Shown here: piece after piece, positions 50,069 through 52,561 of the stretch
Layout of the letters: each line of letters begins with the position of its first letter
Numbering within the stretch: position 1 is the stretch's first letter
Origin: Lachnospiraceae bacterium
GTDB lineage: Bacteria > Bacillota > Clostridia > Lachnospirales > Lachnospiraceae
Direction: 5' to 3'
DNA length: 52,561 nucleotides
Assembly: GCA_017619295.1 (NCBI GenBank)
Contig: JAFZSQ010000023.1
Coordinates: forward strand, 1-52,561
Notes under the pieces: model-generated
What the model saw: the letters and a program-made list of their open reading frames with translations, nothing else
What the model was told of the DNA's origin: nothing
Database searches by the model: none
Translations under genes and position numbers: made by a program

Positions 50069-52561
50069 ATGGCTAGAAAATGGGTTTATCTGTTTACAGA
50101 GGGCTCCGCAGATATGCGTAACCTTCTAGGCGGCAAGGGCGCAAACTTAGCAGAGATGACCAACATTGGTCTACCCGTACCGCAGGGCTTCACTATTACA
50201 ACTGAAGCATGTACACAGTATTATGAAGACGGCAGGGAAATTAATGCCGAAATCAGAGCTCAAATCGACGAGTATGTCCTCAAGATGGAGGAGATTACAG
50301 GCAAGAAGTTTGGAGACAAGGAGAATCCTTTATTAGTATCCGTACGTTCCGGTGCAAGAGCAAGTATGCCCGGCATGATGGATACTATTTTAAACCTCGG
50401 ACTTAATGAAGAGGTTGTAGAGGTTATCGCCAAGAAGTCCAACAATCCGAGATGGGCTTGGGACTGCTACAGAAGATTCATCCAGATGTACTCCGATGTA
50501 GTTATGGAAGTCGGAAAGAAGTACTTCGAGCAGTTAATCGATGCAATGAAAGAGAAACGCGGCGTTAAGCAGGATGTAGAGCTTACAGCCGATGACCTTA
50601 AGGAATTGGCATTCCAGTTTAAGGACGAATATAAATCAAAGATCGGAAACGATTTCCCCACAGATCCCAAGGATCAGTTATACGGGGCAATCAAAGCAGT
50701 ATTCCGTTCATGGGACAACCCCAGAGCAAATGTTTACAGAAGGGACAACGATATCCCTTATTCATGGGGAACAGCTGTAAACGTACAGTCTATGGCATTT
50801 GGTAACATGGGTGACGATTGCGGAACCGGTGTTGCATTTACCAGAGATCCCGCTACAGGTAACAAGGGCTTATTCGGTGAGTTCCTTACCAATGCACAGG
50901 GTGAGGACGTAGTTGCAGGTGTACGTACACCCATGAAGATTACCGAGATGGCTGAGAAGTTCCCTGAAGCTTTTGAACAGTTCAAGAATGTATGTGCGAC
51001 TCTTGAGAAGCACTACAGAGATATGCAGGACATGGAGTTCACCGTAGAGCACGGTAAACTCTACATGCTCCAGACCAGAAACGGTAAGAGAACAGCACAG
51101 GCTGCACTTAAGATCGCATGTGACCTTGTAGATGAGGGAATGCGTACAGAGCAGGAAGCTGTAGCAATGATTGATCCCAGAAACCTTGATACATTGCTTC
51201 ATCCCCAGTTCGATCCCGCTGCAATCAAAGCAGCAACACCTATGGGCAAGGGCCTTGGCGCTTCACCCGGTGCTGCATGCGGTAAGATCGTATTTACAGC
51301 AGAAGATGCTGTTGCATGGAATGAGAGAGGCGAGAAGGTTGTTCTGGTTCGTCTTGAGACATCACCTGAAGATATCACAGGTATGAAGGCTGCTCAGGGT
51401 ATCCTGACAGTTCGTGGTGGTATGACTTCTCACGCAGCCGTTGTTGCACGTGGTATGGGTACATGTTGTGTATCCGGTTGCGGCGACATCCACATGGATG
51501 AGGCTAACAAGAAGTTTAAACTTGCAGGCAAAGAGTTCCATGAAGGCGACTTCATTTCAATCGACGGAACCACAGGTAACATCTATGACGGCGCAATCGC
51601 TACAGTTGATGCTACAATCGCAGGTGAGTTCGGAAGAGTAATGGCTTGGGCTGACAAGTACAGAACCATGAAGGTTCGTACCAATGCAGATACTCCCGCA
51701 GATGCAAAGAAGGCAAGAGAACTTGGCGCAGAAGGTATCGGACTTTGCCGTACTGAGCACATGTTCTTTGAGGAAGACAGAATAGCTGCTTTCCGTGAGA
51801 TGATTTGCTCAGAGAGAGTTGAAGAGAGAGAAGCAGCTCTTGAGAAGATCCTTCCTTTCCAGCAGAAAGACTTTGAGGAGATTTATGAGGCTCTTGAAGG
51901 TAACCCTGTTACCATTCGTTTCCTTGATCCTCCTCTTCACGAGTTCGTTCCCACAGAGGACGATGATATTAACAAACTTGCACAGGCTCAGAATAAGCCT
52001 CGCGATGTGATCAGAGCGCTTATTTCAGGACTCCACGAGTTCAACCCTATGATGGGACACAGAGGATGTCGTCTTGCAGTTACATATCCTGAAATTGCAA
52101 CAATGCAGACCAAGGCAGTTATCCGTGCGGCCATCAACGTACAGAAGAAGCATCCTGATTGGAATGTTAAGCCCGAGATTATGATTCCTCTTGTATGTGA
52201 AGACAAAGAGCTTAAGTTCGTTAAGAAGATTGTTGTTGACACAGCAGACGCTGAAATTGCAGCTGCAGGTGTTAAACTTGAATATGAAGTAGGTACAATG
52301 ATTGAGATCCCCAGAGCTGCTCTTACAGCAGATGAGATTGCAAAGGATGCAGATTTCTTCTGCTTCGGTACCAACGACCTTACTCAGATGACATTCGGAT
52401 TCTCACGTGATGACTCAGGTAAGTTCCTTGGAGCTTACTATGACACCAAGATCTTTGAGAACGATCCCTTTGCCAAGATTGACCGTGAAGGCGTAGGTAA
52501 GTTAATGGAGCTTGCTATTAAACTTGGTAAGCCCGTTAATCCCAAACTTCATGTTGGTATC
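50069..52561 (+). CDS. ppdK: Pyruvate, phosphate dikinase (3' end outside window)
   Basis: 831 codons are visible of an enzyme of about 875 that interconverts pyruvate, ATP and phosphate with PEP, AMP and pyrophosphate. The nucleotide-binding part has LLGGKGANLAEMTNIGLPVP and SVRSGARASMPGMMDTILNLG. The swivelling domain has the phosphorylated histidine H455 in GGMTSHAAVVARG, the same number as in the Clostridium symbiosum enzyme as I recall it. The PEP-binding barrel has LGAEGIGLCRTEHMFF, FLDPPLHEFVP and CFGTNDLTQMTFGFSRD. The window ends at HVGI, just before the expected catalytic cysteine. The start is ATG with GAAGGAAGAG upstream. Upstream signals are weak. Confidence 0.97.
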   Translation, partial: MARKWVYLFTEGSADMRNLLGGKGANLAEMTNIGLPVPQGFTITTEACTQYYEDGREINAEIRAQIDEYVLKMEEITGKKFGDKENPLLVSVRSGARASMPGMMDTILNLGLNEEVVEVIAKKSNNPRWAWDCYRRFIQMYSDVVMEVGKKYFEQLIDAMKEKRGVKQDVELTADDLKELAFQFKDEYKSKIGNDFPTDPKDQLYGAIKAVFRSWDNPRANVYRRDNDIPYSWGTAVNVQSMAFGNMGDDCGTGVAFTRDPATGNKGLFGEFLTNAQGEDVVAGVRTPMKITEMAEKFPEAFEQFKNVCATLEKHYRDMQDMEFTVEHGKLYMLQTRNGKRTAQAALKIACDLVDEGMRTEQEAVAMIDPRNLDTLLHPQFDPAAIKAATPMGKGLGASPGAACGKIVFTAEDAVAWNERGEKVVLVRLETSPEDITGMKAAQGILTVRGGMTSHAAVVARGMGTCCVSGCGDIHMDEANKKFKLAGKEFHEGDFISIDGTTGNIYDGAIATVDATIAGEFGRVMAWADKYRTMKVRTNADTPADAKKARELGAEGIGLCRTEHMFFEEDRIAAFREMICSERVEEREAALEKILPFQQKDFEEIYEALEGNPVTIRFLDPPLHEFVPTEDDDINKLAQAQNKPRDVIRALISGLHEFNPMMGHRGCRLAVTYPEIATMQTKAVIRAAINVQKKHPDWNVKPEIMIPLVCEDKELKFVKKIVVDTADAEIAAAGVKLEYEVGTMIEIPRAALTADEIAKDADFFCFGTNDLTQMTFGFSRDDSGKFLGAYYDTKIFENDPFAKIDREGVGKLMELAIKLGKPVNPKLHVGI

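Noticed and set aside
1-52561. tRNA, rRNA, CRISPR array, integrase, transposase or attachment site
   Set aside because: I looked for these on both strands and saw none. The only mobile-like item is the 98-bp palindrome.

Overview
The window looks like a chromosomal segment of a Clostridia-class Firmicute, most likely a Lachnospiraceae (Butyrivibrio/Pseudobutyrivibrio/Roseburia type). The support is a moderately low G+C content, strong AGGAGG ribosome sites with many TTG and GTG starts, sigma-A promoters with extended -10 boxes, a Bce-type bacitracin/peptide-sensing module, LplBC-type sugar permeases, a pyruvate phosphate dikinase very close to the clostridial enzyme, and the clostridial gene order asp23-nusB-xseA-xseB-ispA-dxs-tlyA-nadK-argR-recN. 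I see no rRNA, tRNA, CRISPR array, prophage or transposase gene.

Layout. 1-2517: carbohydrate ABC importer (end of a binding protein, then two permeases), followed by a PIG-L deacetylase and a penicillin-binding-type serine hydrolase. 4551-7677: a tight operon of an ECF-like sigma factor, a six-helix membrane protein, an ABC ATPase and an ABC permease. 7732-9219 (minus): a chemoreceptor without an obvious extracellular sensor. 9371-13957: phosphoglucomutase, flavin-reductase-like protein, a 98-bp palindrome, glmS and a small conserved gene. 14124-19937: a Bce-like resistance module (ATPase, permease, erythromycin-esterase-like lipoprotein, response regulator, histidine kinase), with a textbook BceR-type operator in front and a separate, apparently leaderless promoter for the regulator pair. 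20234-22075: an unusual HTH-PAS-HisKA-receiver protein that lacks a kinase ATPase domain. 22072-25589: membrane dipeptidase (minus), NlpC/P60-like protein, NUDIX hydrolase, second serine hydrolase (minus). 25798-31906: complete Opp/Dpp-type peptide importer. 31990-37413: TetR regulator, HdeD-like membrane protein, MMPL transporter and a secreted coiled-coil YhgE/Pip-like protein. 37549-40424: prfC and a transglutaminase-like protein. 40492-49906: the housekeeping cluster, closed by recN-greA. 50069-end: ppdK, cut by the window edge.

How the genes work together. Several units concern the cell envelope and peptides: the sigma/ABC operon, the Bce module, the dipeptidase and NlpC-like pair, the peptide importer, and the MMPL/YhgE unit. 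Sugar use is represented by the Lpl-type importer, phosphoglucomutase, glmS (to amino sugars) and ppdK (glycolysis/gluconeogenesis). The housekeeping cluster joins isoprenoid precursor synthesis (dxs, ispA) to DNA repair (xseAB, recN), transcription factors (nusB, greA) and arginine control (argR).

The most unusual items are the ATPase-less HTH/HisKA/receiver protein, the esterase-like lipoprotein inside the Bce operon with its two differently built promoters, the terminator hairpin that buries the ribosome site of the hydrolase gene at 3443, and the 98-bp palindrome at 11644-11741. All functional statements come from motif recognition by eye. No database search was possible.
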